Source of the DNA: Herbaspirillum sp. CF444
Lineage (GTDB): Bacteria > Pseudomonadota > Gammaproteobacteria > Burkholderiales > Burkholderiaceae_D
Length of the DNA stretch: 64,000 bases
Direction: 5' to 3'
Assembly: GCF_000282135.1 (NCBI RefSeq)
Contig: NZ_AKJW01000061.1
Location: 124,001-188,000, forward strand
This document shows positions 54,401 through 63,860 of this stretch, one piece after another. Under the pieces are notes generated by a model. That model was not told the DNA's origin and did no database searches. It was given only the letters and a program-made list of their open reading frames with translations. A program made the position numbers and the translations under genes. Numbering within the stretch: position 1 is the stretch's first letter; each line of letters begins with the position of its first letter.

Positions 54401-55834
54401 ATGCAGATTTTTAAAGAATTCCGGCCCCTTGCATTCCTCATCGCTGCCGTGTGCAGCGTGGCAACGATCTCCCAGGCGACGGCGCAGGAATTGCCGCTCG
54501 CCATGAACAATGCGCTCAAGCAAGCGAAAATTCCCGCAAAAAACGTCGGCGTCTTCGTGCAGGAAGTGGACGCCGCGCGCCCCATGCTGGCCTACAACGC
54601 CGCCGCCCCTTTCAATCCGGCATCGGTGATGAAGCTGATCACCACCGATGCCGCGCTGGAGTTGCTGGGGCCGACCTTCAACTGGAAGACCCAGGCCTAT
54701 GTCGACGGCACACTCAATGGCGGCGTGCTGATGGGCGATCTCGGCATCAAGGGCAGCGGCGATCCCAAGCTGGTGATGGAAAATTTCTGGATGTTCTTGC
54801 GCCAGATCCGCGCCAAGGGCGTGCGCGACATTCGCGGCAACGTCGTGCTCGATCGCAGCGCGTTTGAAGAAAACGCCTACGACCCCGCGCAGTTCGACGG
54901 CGATCCGCAAAAGCCGTACAACGTCGGCCCGGATGCCTTGCTGTTGAATTACAAAACCATCGCCTTGCGCTTTCTCCCCGATGAGACCACCGGGCAAGTC
55001 AGCGTGACGATGGAACCGCCGCTTTCCGGTTATGCCTTGCAGGCGCCGAGGTTGTCGAAGGATGCCGTCTGCGGCGACTGGCAAGGCAAGCTGCAAGCCG
55101 ACGTCGGCGTCGCTGCGGCGGCCTTCAACGGCAGCTACTCCGCAGCCTGCGGGGAAAAGGTCTGGTACGTCCATCCTTACCGCATGAGCGCCGGCCAGTA
55201 TTTCGGCGGCGTGCTGCGCCAGATGTGGGGCGAGCTCGGCGGCACCATTTCCGGCAAGGTCATGCCGGGCAACGTGGCGCCCGCCGCGCGCCTGTTCGCG
55301 GAATGGCAGTCGCCGGCGGTGCCGGAAGTCATCCGCGACATCAACAAGTACAGCAACAACGTCATGGCGCGCCAGCTTCTGCTGACGATCGGCGCGCAGG
55401 CGTCGCAGGCGCCGGGCAGCACCGAGCGCGGCGCGCGCGCGATCCGGAGCTGGCTGTCCGGCAAAGGCATCGGCGCCGATGAACTGGTGATCGAAAACGG
55501 TGCCGGCTTGTCGCGCAACGAGCGCGTGGCGCCGAACACGCTGGGGCAGGTGCTGGTGGCGGCCTTCCATTCGCCGGTGATGCCGGAATACATCGCTTCC
55601 ATGCCGCTGGTCGGTTATGACGGCACCATGCGCAAGCGCTTGCGCAGCGAGGGCGTGGCGGGGCAGGCGCACATCAAGACCGGTTCGCTCAACGATGTGC
55701 GTTCGGTCGCCGGCTTCGTGCAGGCGTCGTCGGGGAAGATGTATGTCGTGGTGTGCCTGATCAATCACCCTAATGCACCGTTCGGCCAGGCCGCGCAGGA
55801 TGCACTGTTGCAATGGGTGTTTGAGAAAGGCTAG
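54401..55834 (+). CDS. dacB: D-alanyl-D-alanine carboxypeptidase/endopeptidase (PBP4, DacB)
   Basis: 477-residue periplasmic class C penicillin-binding protein that trims or cleaves peptidoglycan cross-links. The signal peptide ends SQATAQ near 29. The active-site serine lies in SVMK (S75, K78), with SxN as YSNN near 312 and KTG in IKTGSLN near 425. The inserted domains between the first two motifs, typical of PBP4, are present. Gene length is usual. No ribosome binding site is obvious before ATG 54401. Confidence 0.94.
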   Translation: MQIFKEFRPLAFLIAAVCSVATISQATAQELPLAMNNALKQAKIPAKNVGVFVQEVDAARPMLAYNAAAPFNPASVMKLITTDAALELLGPTFNWKTQAYVDGTLNGGVLMGDLGIKGSGDPKLVMENFWMFLRQIRAKGVRDIRGNVVLDRSAFEENAYDPAQFDGDPQKPYNVGPDALLLNYKTIALRFLPDETTGQVSVTMEPPLSGYALQAPRLSKDAVCGDWQGKLQADVGVAAAAFNGSYSAACGEKVWYVHPYRMSAGQYFGGVLRQMWGELGGTISGKVMPGNVAPAARLFAEWQSPAVPEVIRDINKYSNNVMARQLLLTIGAQASQAPGSTERGARAIRSWLSGKGIGADELVIENGAGLSRNERVAPNTLGQVLVAAFHSPVMPEYIASMPLVGYDGTMRKRLRSEGVAGQAHIKTGSLNDVRSVAGFVQASSGKMYVVVCLINHPNAPFGQAAQDALLQWVFEKG

Positions 55835-55886
55835 GACAGTTGCGCCGCCCTCATTCGCTGAGAAAGAGGACGATAATTTTTATCGG

Positions 55887-56387
55887 TCAGAGTATCAGCG
55901 GTCGGTCGGACAACTGGTTCTTGTGCTTGTCCTGATCGGGGAAATGTTCGCCAAGCAAGGTGTTGAGTTGTGTTAATGCCTGCAGGAGGCTGTCATGATA
56001 ATTCTTGCCGGCAAAGCCGCGCGTCATGGTCTGGCACACCGCATACCAGTCGTCGCGTTTGAGCGCCTTGCCGACGCTGCGGTCGGGCAGGATTTCGACC
56101 TTGTGATCGGCGACATTGATGTAGATCAGGATGCCGCAGTTTTCTTCCGTATCCCATATCCGGTAGTGTGAAAACAGTTCGTGCGCACGTGCGCGCGCGG
56201 ACTCGCCGCGCAAGACGGCGGTCAGCGGCAAGGCCGCTTCGACGATCAGGCGGATTTCTGCGCGATGCTGTTTTTCGCCGGCGGCGATGCAGGCTTGCAC
56301 GGCTTGCAGCGTTGAACGGGGAAACAGGCTGCGCGCATGGCTGCGTGTCGCACCGAGATGCTTGAGCAGGCGATTGAATTTAGCCAT
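55887..56387 (-). CDS. TPM-domain protein (soluble, short form)
   Basis: 166-residue protein with one TPM domain. Recognisable parts are IAAGEKQHRAEIRLIVEAALP, the WDTEENCGILIYINVADHKVEILPDRSV strip (about 95-123) and the helical end. There is no signal peptide or membrane helix, in contrast to the longer TPM protein encoded immediately upstream. Its ATG shares a base with the stop of that gene, so lemA and the two TPM genes form one coupled operon. Biochemical role not established. Confidence 0.86.
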   Translation of the reverse strand: MAKFNRLLKHLGATRSHARSLFPRSTLQAVQACIAAGEKQHRAEIRLIVEAALPLTAVLRGESARARAHELFSHYRIWDTEENCGILIYINVADHKVEILPDRSVGKALKRDDWYAVCQTMTRGFAGKNYHDSLLQALTQLNTLLGEHFPDQDKHKNQLSDRPLIL

Positions 56388-57235
56388 TACCAGTCTCCCG
56401 AGGCGCCGCCGCCGTCAAAACTGCCGCCGCCGCCCGAAAATCCACCGCCCGAGCTGCCGCCTGATCCGCCGCCGAAACTTCCTCCGCTGCTGAAACCGCC
56501 GCTGCGGCCGCCACGGCTCTGGATGGCGTCGCTCAGGATGCTGCCGATGATGACGCCCGCGGTGTGTCCCCAGTCGTTGCTGCTGAGGCTGTTGCGAGGA
56601 CGGCGGCGCACGAACAGGAGCACGCCGAAGAAGATCGCCAGGAAGACGACGATGACGATCAGGCCTAGCCAGCTATTGTCGTCTTGCGTGGCAGCCTGCT
56701 TTGCCTTTTCCGCCGCCGGCAGGTGCTCTTCATCCAGCAAACTGGTCAGTGCAGAAACGCCCGCTGCAAGGCCGCCGTAATAGTCGTTCTGGCGGAAGTG
56801 CGGGGCGATCACGTCTTCCAGTATGCGTTTCGATTTTGCGTCCGTGAGGCTGCCCTGCACGCCGCGTCCGGCTTCGATGCGCAGGCGGCGCAGCCCCTTG
56901 GGATTGTCTTTGGCGACAATCAGGATGACGCCGTCGTCGATGCCTTTGCGCCCGAGTTTCCAGGCGTCGGCGACGCGGATTCCGTATTGCTCGATGGCTT
57001 CCGGCGCGGTGCTGGAGATCAGCAGGACGGCGATCTGGCTGCCGGTGCGCGTCTCATATTCGGCGAGCACCTGATCGAGGGCGCTGCGTTGCTGCTCTTG
57101 CAGCATGTGCGCCTGATCGATCACGTGCGAGCTCGGCGCCGGGACGGCGACAAAATCCTGCGCGCCGGCGAGTTGCAGGAAGCCGGCGAGCAGGATGCCC
57201 AGGAAGAACGCCGGAAGGGCGCGAAAAGACGGCAT
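56387..57235 (-). CDS. TPM-domain membrane protein with Gly/Ser-rich tail (YgcG-like)
   Basis: 282-residue protein. The signal peptide ends QLAGAQ near 26. An extracytoplasmic TPM domain (about 36-175) has VIDQAHMLQEQQRSAL and TGSQIAVLLISSTAPEAIEQYG. One membrane helix follows (about 193-210), then a C-terminal tail almost wholly of Gly and Ser with a few Phe. This layout is the common partner of LemA proteins. The gene starts 9 bp after lemA. Confidence 0.9.
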   Translation of the reverse strand: MPSFRALPAFFLGILLAGFLQLAGAQDFVAVPAPSSHVIDQAHMLQEQQRSALDQVLAEYETRTGSQIAVLLISSTAPEAIEQYGIRVADAWKLGRKGIDDGVILIVAKDNPKGLRRLRIEAGRGVQGSLTDAKSKRILEDVIAPHFRQNDYYGGLAAGVSALTSLLDEEHLPAAEKAKQAATQDDNSWLGLIVIVVFLAIFFGVLLFVRRRPRNSLSSNDWGHTAGVIIGSILSDAIQSRGGRSGGFSSGGSFGGGSGGSSGGGFSGGGGSFDGGGASGDW

Positions 57236-57243
57236 GGGACAGC

Positions 57244-57837
57244 TTATTTGCCGAAGTTGACGGCAGGCGCGGTGGAGATCGCCTTTTCGTTCTCAACCGT
57301 GAAGGACGGCTTGACCGGATAGCTGAAAATCTTGGCGGTGATGTTGGTCGGGAAACTGCGCGCCAGTACGTTGTACTCCTGCACCGAGGCGATGTAGCGC
57401 TGGCGCGCCACGGTGATGCGGTTTTCCGTGCCTTCCAGTTGCGACTGCAGGTCGCGGAAGCTGGTGTCGGCCTTGAGTTGCGGATAGTTTTCCGATACCG
57501 CCATCAGGCGCGACAAGGCCGACGACAATTCGCCCTGCACCTGTTGGAATTTATTGAAGGCTTCGGGATTGTTCAGCACTTCCGGCGTGATCTGGAAGCT
57601 GGTGGCGGCGGCGCGGGCCTTGGTCACGGCTTCCAGCGTGTCTTTCTCGTGCGCGGCATAGCCCTTGACGGTATTGACGAGATTGGGAATCAGGTCGGCG
57701 CGGCGCTGGTATTGGTTGACGACCTCTCCCCAGGCGGCCTTGGTGGCTTCATCCTTGGCCTGGAAGTCGTTGTAGCCGCAGCTGCTCAGGGTCAATACGG
57801 AAGCGGCGATAGCCAGCCATGCGAACCATTTTTTCAT
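57244..57837 (-). CDS. lemA: LemA family lipoprotein
   Basis: 197-residue protein with a lipoprotein signal ending LTLSSCG (Cys 20). The LemA core has [23 protein letters not shown] near 42-64, four long helices, and [24 protein letters not shown] 57837 is chosen because the signal sequence begins there. It is the first gene of a LemA-TPM-TPM operon widely seen in proteobacteria. The molecular role is unclear, probably envelope-related. Confidence 0.92.
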   Translation of the reverse strand: MKKWFAWLAIAASVLTLSSCGYNDFQAKDEATKAAWGEVVNQYQRRADLIPNLVNTVKGYAAHEKDTLEAVTKARAAATSFQITPEVLNNPEAFNKFQQVQGELSSALSRLMAVSENYPQLKADTSFRDLQSQLEGTENRITVARQRYIASVQEYNVLARSFPTNITAKIFSYPVKPSFTVENEKAISTAPAVNFGK

Positions 57838-58000
57838 CGTATTTCTCTCGGAAATTAAAACATTCGCTACTGTGCTCAGTCCTTGGATGGGCGTCAAGCA
57901 CTGCCGTGAAATTGCACCCGACGATGCGCCAAATACAGGGTTTTCGATGCGACCACGTTACAATGTCGCATCTTTGCATACTAAAGTATTAAGGTTGACC

Positions 58001-58819
58001 GTGACATTTATCGACAAATTATCCGCTGCGTGGAAGGCCAACAATTCTCTGCTGTGCGTCGGCCTGGACCCGGATATCGCCAAATTTCCGGCGCAATGGA
58101 AGAACCGGCCGGACGCGATCCTGGCGTTCTGCAAGGGCATCATCGACGCCACCGCGGACGTGGCGTGCTCGTTCAAGCCGCAGATCGCGTACTTCGCCGC
58201 CTTGCGTGCCGAAGACCAGCTGGAAGAAATCTGCAACTACATCCGCACCCGTTATCCGCATATCCCTATCGTGCTGGATGCCAAGCGCGGCGACATCGGC
58301 GCTACCGCCGAGCAATATGCGCGCGAAGCCTTCGAACGCTATGGCGCGCATGCAGTGACGGTGAGCCCATACATGGGTTTCGACTCGGTGGCGCCGTATC
58401 TCGAATGGAAGGATCGCGGCGCCATCGTATTGTGCCGCACGTCCAACGCCGGCGGTTCCGATCTGCAATTCCTGAATGTCGACGGCGTGCCGCTGTATCA
58501 GCACGTGGCGCGTCTGGTGGCGGACAAATGGAACACCAACGGCCAGTGCGGCCTGGTGGTCGGCGCCACTTTCCCGGAAGAACTGGCGCAGGTGCGCAGC
58601 ATCATCGGCGACATGCCTCTGCTGGTGCCGGGTGTCGGCGCGCAGGGCGGCGACGTGGCGGCGACCGTCAAGTCCGGCAAAACGGCTGGCGGCGCCGGCA
58701 TGATGATCAATTCGTCGCGCGCGATCCTGTACGCTAAACCGGAAGAAGGCGAAGATTACGCAGCCGCCGCACGCCGCGTCGCGCTGGAAACGCGCGATGC
58801 GATCAATCAGTATCGTTGA
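58001..58819 (+). CDS. pyrF: orotidine 5'-phosphate decarboxylase (type 2)
   Basis: 272-residue enzyme that makes UMP from OMP in pyrimidine synthesis. The catalytic array is in [16 protein letters not shown] near 91-106. The N-terminus [14 protein letters not shown] is typical of the longer type 2 group. A GTG start at 58001 with AAGG 6 nt upstream is chosen over an in-frame ATG far upstream that would run through the promoter. Divergent from lemA; followed by a terminator. Confidence 0.95.
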   Translation: MTFIDKLSAAWKANNSLLCVGLDPDIAKFPAQWKNRPDAILAFCKGIIDATADVACSFKPQIAYFAALRAEDQLEEICNYIRTRYPHIPIVLDAKRGDIGATAEQYAREAFERYGAHAVTVSPYMGFDSVAPYLEWKDRGAIVLCRTSNAGGSDLQFLNVDGVPLYQHVARLVADKWNTNGQCGLVVGATFPEELAQVRSIIGDMPLLVPGVGAQGGDVAATVKSGKTAGGAGMMINSSRAILYAKPEEGEDYAAAARRVALETRDAINQYR

Positions 58820-58859
58820 GTTGGAATAAACGATAGGCAATAAGATCATCGGCAGAAAT

Positions 58860-58899
58860 AAAAAGAGCCGCCGCGATTACCTCGCCGCGGCTCTTTTTT
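58860..58899. terminator. bidirectional terminator between pyrF and pncC
   Basis: AAAAAGAGCCG and CGGCTCTTTTT form an 11-bp stem, extended by partly paired G/C bases in the loop. A T run follows on each strand, so both convergent genes can use it. Confidence 0.9.
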
Positions 58900-58915
58900 A
58901 CGTCCGGATATCAGC

Positions 58916-59395
58916 TCAGGTCAGCAGGCGCAGCAGACCTTGCAGCGAATGGACGACAGCCTGTTCGCGCACCGCCCGGCGGTCGCCGACGAATACCAGG
59001 CGTTCGGTGAAAGTCTGGTCGCCGACTTTCCAGCCGAAGCAGACGGTGCCGACGGGTTTGCCGGGCACCGCGCCGCCGGGGCCGGCAATGCCGGTGGTGG
59101 AGACGGCGACATCGGAGCTGCTGTTGGCGATCGCGCCCTCGGCCATGGCCGCGGCGATTTCTTCGCTGACGGCGCCGTGCTGCGCGATCAGCGCTTCCGA
59201 AATATCCAGCAATTCATTTTTCGATACGTTGGAATAGGTCACGAAACCGCAGTCGAACCATTCCGACGATCCGGCGATTTCCGTAATGGCTTGTGCAACG
59301 CCGCCGCCGGTGCAGGATTCGGCGGTCGAGAGCAACAACTTCCTGGCTTTGAGCGCTTGGCCCACGCGTGCGGCGAGGTCTGTCGAGGTGTCCAT
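58916..59395 (-). CDS. pncC: nicotinamide-nucleotide amidase (CinA C-terminal domain, PncC)
   Basis: 159-residue cytosolic enzyme that deamidates nicotinamide mononucleotide for NAD recycling. It is the stand-alone CinA C-terminal domain: LLSTAESCTGGGVAQ near 21-35 carries the catalytic serine region, STTGIAGPGG near 99 is conserved, and GTVCFGW follows. ATG 59395 has AAGGA upstream. It belongs to a minus-strand run with pgpA and thiL. Confidence 0.92.
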   Translation of the reverse strand: MDTSTDLAARVGQALKARKLLLSTAESCTGGGVAQAITEIAGSSEWFDCGFVTYSNVSKNELLDISEALIAQHGAVSEEIAAAMAEGAIANSSSDVAVSTTGIAGPGGAVPGKPVGTVCFGWKVGDQTFTERLVFVGDRRAVREQAVVHSLQGLLRLLT

Positions 59396-59486
59396 GTTGA
59401 TGTCATCCTTCGTTGTTTGCGGGTGGTGGTCAACGTGTGATGAGAGGCGGCTCCCATGCGTCAAGCATACTCTTGTTGCGGGCGAT

Positions 59487-60023
59487 TTACATGGAGCGCC
59501 AGAAGGCGAAGACCAATAATGTATAGAAGGCCGCGACGATGTCATCCCACATCACGCCGAAGCCGCCTTTGAAGCGGCGATCGAAATAAGCAATCGGCGG
59601 CGGCTTGACCATGTCGAAAAAACGGAACCAGGCGAAAGCCCAGCATTGCGTCGCCAGATCGGCCGGCGTCAGCAACACCAGCACCAGCCAGAAGGCGATG
59701 ATTTCATCCCACACCATGCTGCCATGGTCCGGTGCGCCGAGATCGCGGCCGGTGCGCTGGCAAGCCCAGACGCCGACGACGAAGCCGACGCCGATGATGA
59801 TCAGCCATGTCAGCGGCGTGAAGACGGCCGGCCAGCGTACGCTCAGCACCGCATACGCCAGCCACGCGAACAAGGTGCCGGAGGTGCCGGGCATGATCGG
59901 CGACAAACCGCTGCCGAAGCCTTGCGCCAGCCAGTGCGCCGGATGCGCCAGCATGAAGCGCGCCGTCGGTCGTACCGATTTGTTGAGTTGCGCCTTGCGG
60001 CCCGGTTCTATTGTTGTTGTCAT
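59487..60023 (-). CDS. pgpA: phosphatidylglycerophosphatase A
   Basis: 178-residue inner-membrane phosphatase of phosphatidylglycerol synthesis. It has the PgpA motifs GSGLSPIMPGTSGTLFAWL near 38-56, MVWDEIIAFWLVL near 104-116 and AFAWFRFFDMVKPPP near 130-144, with about four helices. The ATG overlaps the stop of thiL (ATGA), an arrangement common in proteobacteria. Confidence 0.94.
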   Translation of the reverse strand: MTTTIEPGRKAQLNKSVRPTARFMLAHPAHWLAQGFGSGLSPIMPGTSGTLFAWLAYAVLSVRWPAVFTPLTWLIIIGVGFVVGVWACQRTGRDLGAPDHGSMVWDEIIAFWLVLVLLTPADLATQCWAFAWFRFFDMVKPPPIAYFDRRFKGGFGVMWDDIVAAFYTLLVFAFWRSM

Positions 60024-60985
60024 GAAGTGAAATGGTCGAAAGAAGTCAGAGCAAGATCCAGCGGCTCGCCGCCGGCATCCACCAGGCGCAGTCCCGGCAA
60101 CGCTTCGATGGCGCCGACGCGGGTGACCTCGGTGCCGGTTTTTTCGGCCGCGGCCAGGACTTGTTCGCGGCGGCTTTGCGGTGCGGTGAAGCAGAGTTCA
60201 TAGTCGTCGCCGCCGCAGAGCGTGAAGCGGCGGCGCAGGTCTTGCGCTTGCTGCTTCAGGATGGCGCCGGGCGGCAGGGCGTCGGCGTCGAGACGCGCGC
60301 CGACGCGGGAGCGTTCAAGGATGTGCCCGAGGTCGCCCGCCAGGCCGTCCGAAATATCGATGGCGGCGTGGGCGATGCCACGCAGCGCCATGCCGAGTGC
60401 GATACGCGGGGTCGGCTGATGCATGCGTTGCGCCGCAGTATGGTGTGCTTCCGCGGACAGCGTCAGTTCGTGGCGATAGGCCGCCAGCGCCAGGCGCGCA
60501 TCGCCGAGCGTGCCGGAGATCCATATATCGTCGCCGTTTTTTGCCGCGTCGCGGCGCAGGGCCTGCGTGAAGGGGATTTCCCCGAATACGGTGATGCTGA
60601 TGTTGAGCGGTCCCTTGGTCGTATCGCCGCCGATCAGCTCGCAACCGTGTTCGTCGGCGAGTTTCAGCAGGCCGCGCGAGAACGGTTCGAGCCAGTCTTC
60701 GCGCGCCTCCGGCAGCGAGAACGCCAGCGTGAAAGCGATCGGCTGCGCGCCCATGGCCGCCAGATCGGACAAATTGACGGCCAGGCATTTGTGTCCCAGC
60801 GCATACGGATCGGCATGCGGAAAGAAATGGCGGCCCTCGACCAGCATGTCGGTCGACACGGCCAGTTGCATGCCGGGCGCAGGCGTGAGCAGGGCGCAGT
60901 CGTCGCCGACGCCGAGCGCGGCACGGCTGTCCGGCGCGGATGGACGCGTGAAATAACGGGAGATGAGTTCAAATTCGGAGAGCAT
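60020..60985 (-). CDS. thiL: thiamine-monophosphate kinase
   Basis: 321-residue enzyme that phosphorylates TMP to thiamine pyrophosphate. The PurM-like fold has GVGDDCALL near 25-33, STDMLVEGRHF near 44, GGDTTKGPLNISIT near 121, and GGDDYELCFTA near 263. ATG 60985 is the start matching the family; an upstream in-frame ATG adds a non-conserved 13 residues. First gene of thiL-pgpA, with about 260 bp to the divergent maeB. Confidence 0.95.
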   Translation of the reverse strand: MLSEFELISRYFTRPSAPDSRAALGVGDDCALLTPAPGMQLAVSTDMLVEGRHFFPHADPYALGHKCLAVNLSDLAAMGAQPIAFTLAFSLPEAREDWLEPFSRGLLKLADEHGCELIGGDTTKGPLNISITVFGEIPFTQALRRDAAKNGDDIWISGTLGDARLALAAYRHELTLSAEAHHTAAQRMHQPTPRIALGMALRGIAHAAIDISDGLAGDLGHILERSRVGARLDADALPPGAILKQQAQDLRRRFTLCGGDDYELCFTAPQSRREQVLAAAEKTGTEVTRVGAIEALPGLRLVDAGGEPLDLALTSFDHFTS

Positions 60986-61244
60986 GGGCGTGATTGTAAC
61001 GAATGCGTCATCAAACTCTCGCAATTAATCACGGTAATTCTTCGGAGAATTGATTGGTATGACCATGTTGGCGGCAGTTTTGCTTGTGAAACCGGGCGCA
61101 CGGACTTGTGCCGGAAGCCGCACCGGCATTGGGTCTCGGAATGCTGCGCTGCGCCATAGATGAGTAGTTTCCACCCTATGAGAGCAGGCCGACCTCTGCT
61201 AAAATTGCAGGTCTTCGACAAGTCTAGAAAAGAGAACGCAGAGT

Positions 61245-63557
61245 ATGGATTCGATGATCAGCAAGAAAGAAGAAGTGCGTCAGCAACTTCGCCAGGCAGC
61301 GCTGGAGTACCATGAATTTCCAACGCCGGGCAAGATCAGCGTCACGCCCACCAAGCTATTAACCAATCAACGAGACCTGTCTCTGGCGTACTCTCCGGGC
61401 GTCGCTGCGGCCTGCGAAGAAATCGTCGCGGATCCCGCCAACGCCTTCAAGTACACCGCGCGCGGCAACCTGGTCGCGGTCATCAGCAACGGCACCGCCG
61501 TGCTCGGCCTGGGCAACATCGGCCCGCTGGCATCCAAGCCGGTGATGGAAGGCAAGGGCGTGCTGTTCAAGAAGTTCGCCGGCATCGACGTCTTCGACAT
61601 CGAAATCAACGAAACCGATCCGGACAAGCTGTGCGACATCATCGCCTCGCTGGAACCGACGTTCGGCGGCATCAACCTGGAAGACATCAAGGCGCCGGAG
61701 TGCTTCTACATCGAACGCAAACTGCGCGACCGCATGAAGATCCCCGTCTTCCATGACGATCAGCACGGCACCGCGATCATCGTCGGCGCAGCGATCCTGA
61801 ATGGCCTCAAGGTCGTCGGCAAGAACATGAAGGAAGTCAAACTGGTGGTCTCCGGCGCGGGCGCTGCGGCGCTGGCTTGCCTGGACCTGATCGTCGATCT
61901 CGGCTTCCCGATCGAAAATATTTACGTCACCGATCTGGCCGGCGTGGTCTACAAGGGCCGTACCGAACTGATGGATCCGGACAAGGAACGCTTCGCACGC
62001 GAAACCGATGCGCGCACCCTGGCCGACGTCATCCCCGACGCCGACATTTTCCTCGGCGTGTCCGCCGGCGGCGTGTTGAAGCAAGACATGGTCAAGAAGA
62101 TGGCGCCGCGTCCGCTGGTGCTGGCGCTGGCCAACCCGACACCGGAAATCCTGCCGGAAGACGTCATGGCAGTGCGCGACGACGCCGTCATCGCGACCGG
62201 TCGTTCCGACTATCCGAACCAGGTCAACAACGTCCTGTGCTTCCCGTACATCTTCCGCGGCGCGCTGGATTCCGGCGCAACCACCATCACGCGTGAAATG
62301 GAAATCGCGGCAGTGCATGCGATCGCCGAACTGGCGCAAGCCGAGCAATCCGACATCGTCGCCGCGACCTACGGCGTGACCAATCTGTCCTTCGGTCCTG
62401 AATACATCATTCCGAAGCCGTTCGATCCGCGCCTGATGATCAAGATCGCCACCGCGGTCGCGCGCGCTGCCGAGACTTCCGGCGTGGCGGCGCGTCCGAT
62501 CCGGGACATGAACGCCTACGCTGAAAAGCTCGAGCAGTTCGTCTACCACAGCGGCACTTTCATGCGTCCTATCTTCCAGGCTGCGAAAAAAGCGCCGGAA
62601 ACCAAGAAGCGCATCGTCTTTGCCGAAGGCGAAGAAGAGCGCATCCTGCGCGCGGTGCAAGTCATCGTCGACGAATGCCTGGCCAAGCCGATTCTGGTCG
62701 GCCGTCCGGAAGTGCTGGAACAGCGCATCAAAAAGTTCGGCCTGCGCCTGCGTCCGGACGTCGACTTCGAAGTCATCAACCCGAACTTCGACAGCCGTTA
62801 TCGCGACTACTGGCAGACCTTCCTGGAAATGACCAAGCGCCGTGGCGTCACCGAGCAATACGCGAAGCTGGAAATGCGTCGCCGCCACACCCTGATCGGC
62901 TCCATGGCGATCCACAAGGGCGATGCCGACGGCATGATCTGCGGCACCTACGGCACCACGCAACTGCACCTGCACTACATCGATCAGGTGCTGGGCAAGC
63001 GCGAAGGCGTCAACGTCTATGCGGCAATGAACGGCGTCATCCTGCCAAGCCGCCAGCTGGTGCTGGTCGACACCCACGTCAATGAAAACCCGACGGCGGA
63101 AGAGCTCGCTGAAATCACCATCATGGCGGCGGAAGAAATGCGTCGTTTCGGCCTGCACCCGCGTGCAGCGCTGCTGTCGCATTCGAATTTCGGTTCCAGC
63201 AACAGCGAGTCGGCCATCAAGATGCGCAAAGCGCTGAAGCTGATTCAGGAGCAGGCGCCGGAGCTGGAAGCCGACGGCGAAATGCACGGCGACACCGCGC
63301 TCGATCCGAAACTGCTGGCGCAAATCATGCCGGATTCGCCATTGAAGGGCGACGCCAACCTGCTGGTGATGCCGAACATCGACGCCGCCAACATCGCCTA
63401 CAACCTGTTGAAGACAGCGTCCGGCAACGGCGTGGCGATCGGTCCTATCCTGCTGGGTTGCGCCAAGCCGGTGCACATCCTGACGGCATCGGCGACGGTG
63501 CGCCGTATCGTCAACATGACTGCCCTGTGCGTCATGGATGCGATGTCGGAGCGTTGA
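61245..63557 (+). CDS. maeB: NADP-dependent malic enzyme with C-terminal phosphotransacetylase-like domain
   Basis: 770-residue multidomain enzyme converting malate to pyruvate, CO2 and NADPH. The malic enzyme part (about 1-430) has [12 protein letters not shown] near 46, [15 protein letters not shown] near 167 and the nucleotide site [15 protein letters not shown]. The C-terminal third (about 450-770) is homologous to phosphate acetyltransferase ([18 protein letters not shown]), which in MaeB proteins is generally regulatory rather than catalytic. Length is normal for the hybrid class. Confidence 0.96.
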   Translation: MDSMISKKEEVRQQLRQAALEYHEFPTPGKISVTPTKLLTNQRDLSLAYSPGVAAACEEIVADPANAFKYTARGNLVAVISNGTAVLGLGNIGPLASKPVMEGKGVLFKKFAGIDVFDIEINETDPDKLCDIIASLEPTFGGINLEDIKAPECFYIERKLRDRMKIPVFHDDQHGTAIIVGAAILNGLKVVGKNMKEVKLVVSGAGAAALACLDLIVDLGFPIENIYVTDLAGVVYKGRTELMDPDKERFARETDARTLADVIPDADIFLGVSAGGVLKQDMVKKMAPRPLVLALANPTPEILPEDVMAVRDDAVIATGRSDYPNQVNNVLCFPYIFRGALDSGATTITREMEIAAVHAIAELAQAEQSDIVAATYGVTNLSFGPEYIIPKPFDPRLMIKIATAVARAAETSGVAARPIRDMNAYAEKLEQFVYHSGTFMRPIFQAAKKAPETKKRIVFAEGEEERILRAVQVIVDECLAKPILVGRPEVLEQRIKKFGLRLRPDVDFEVINPNFDSRYRDYWQTFLEMTKRRGVTEQYAKLEMRRRHTLIGSMAIHKGDADGMICGTYGTTQLHLHYIDQVLGKREGVNVYAAMNGVILPSRQLVLVDTHVNENPTAEELAEITIMAAEEMRRFGLHPRAALLSHSNFGSSNSESAIKMRKALKLIQEQAPELEADGEMHGDTALDPKLLAQIMPDSPLKGDANLLVMPNIDAANIAYNLLKTASGNGVAIGPILLGCAKPVHILTASATVRRIVNMTALCVMDAMSER

Positions 63558-63586
63558 CCTGAACTGACCGGCCAAGTCACGGAAAC

Positions 63587-63614
63587 AAGCCGCAGAACCA
63601 AGCCGCAGAACCAA
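63587..63614 (+). repeat. 14-bp tandem duplication after maeB
   Basis: AAGCCGCAGAACCA occurs twice in direct succession (63587-63600 and 63601-63614), then starts again as AGCCAC. It lies between the stop codon and the terminator and is probably a slippage product. Confidence 0.9.
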
Positions 63615-63625
63615 GCCACTAAGCA

Positions 63626-63661
63626 AAACGGCGCATTTCGAAAGGAATGCGCCGTTTTTGT
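63626..63661 (+). terminator. rho-independent terminator of maeB
   Basis: AAAACGGCGCATT and AATGCGCCGTTTT form a stem with a GAAA-containing loop, followed by TTTTTGTTTTG. Confidence 0.92.
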
Positions 63662-63801
63662 TTTGTCCGTCGCCTGCGCCGGGCAAAAATCGGAGAAATG
63701 TCTCATGCGTTGCGCACTTCATGGTGCTGCATAAGTACAACATACTTGGTCCAATTTAATAAAAATCAGCATTTTGTAAGAATATCTTTACATATCGTTA
63801 C

Positions 63802-63848
63802 ATTTAATTGTTAATATAAATAAGAACGATTTCTATTAACAATTAAAT
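63802..63848. repeat. 14-bp perfect A/T-rich inverted repeat ahead of TonB receptor gene
   Basis: ATTTAATTGTTAAT (63802-63815) and ATTAACAATTAAAT (63835-63848) are exact reverse complements with 19 nt between them. The right arm ends 12 bp before the receptor ATG. It can form a cruciform or an RNA hairpin close to the ribosome binding site. The inner 19 nt contain a Fur-like sequence. Confidence 0.85.
63819..63837. promoter_or_regulatory. Fur-like palindrome upstream of TonB-dependent receptor
   Basis: AATAAGAACGATTTCTATT is an imperfect palindrome resembling A/T-rich Fur sites (AATA.GAA ... TT.CTATT halves). It is 23 bp before the receptor start, consistent with iron-regulated expression. 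The call rests on style and context. Confidence 0.4.
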
Positions 63849-63860
63849 TGGGTGTCCTTC

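Noticed and set aside
61359-63743. 794-codon minus-strand reading frame
   Set aside because: Complement of maeB, with composition typical of antisense frames and no recognisable domain.
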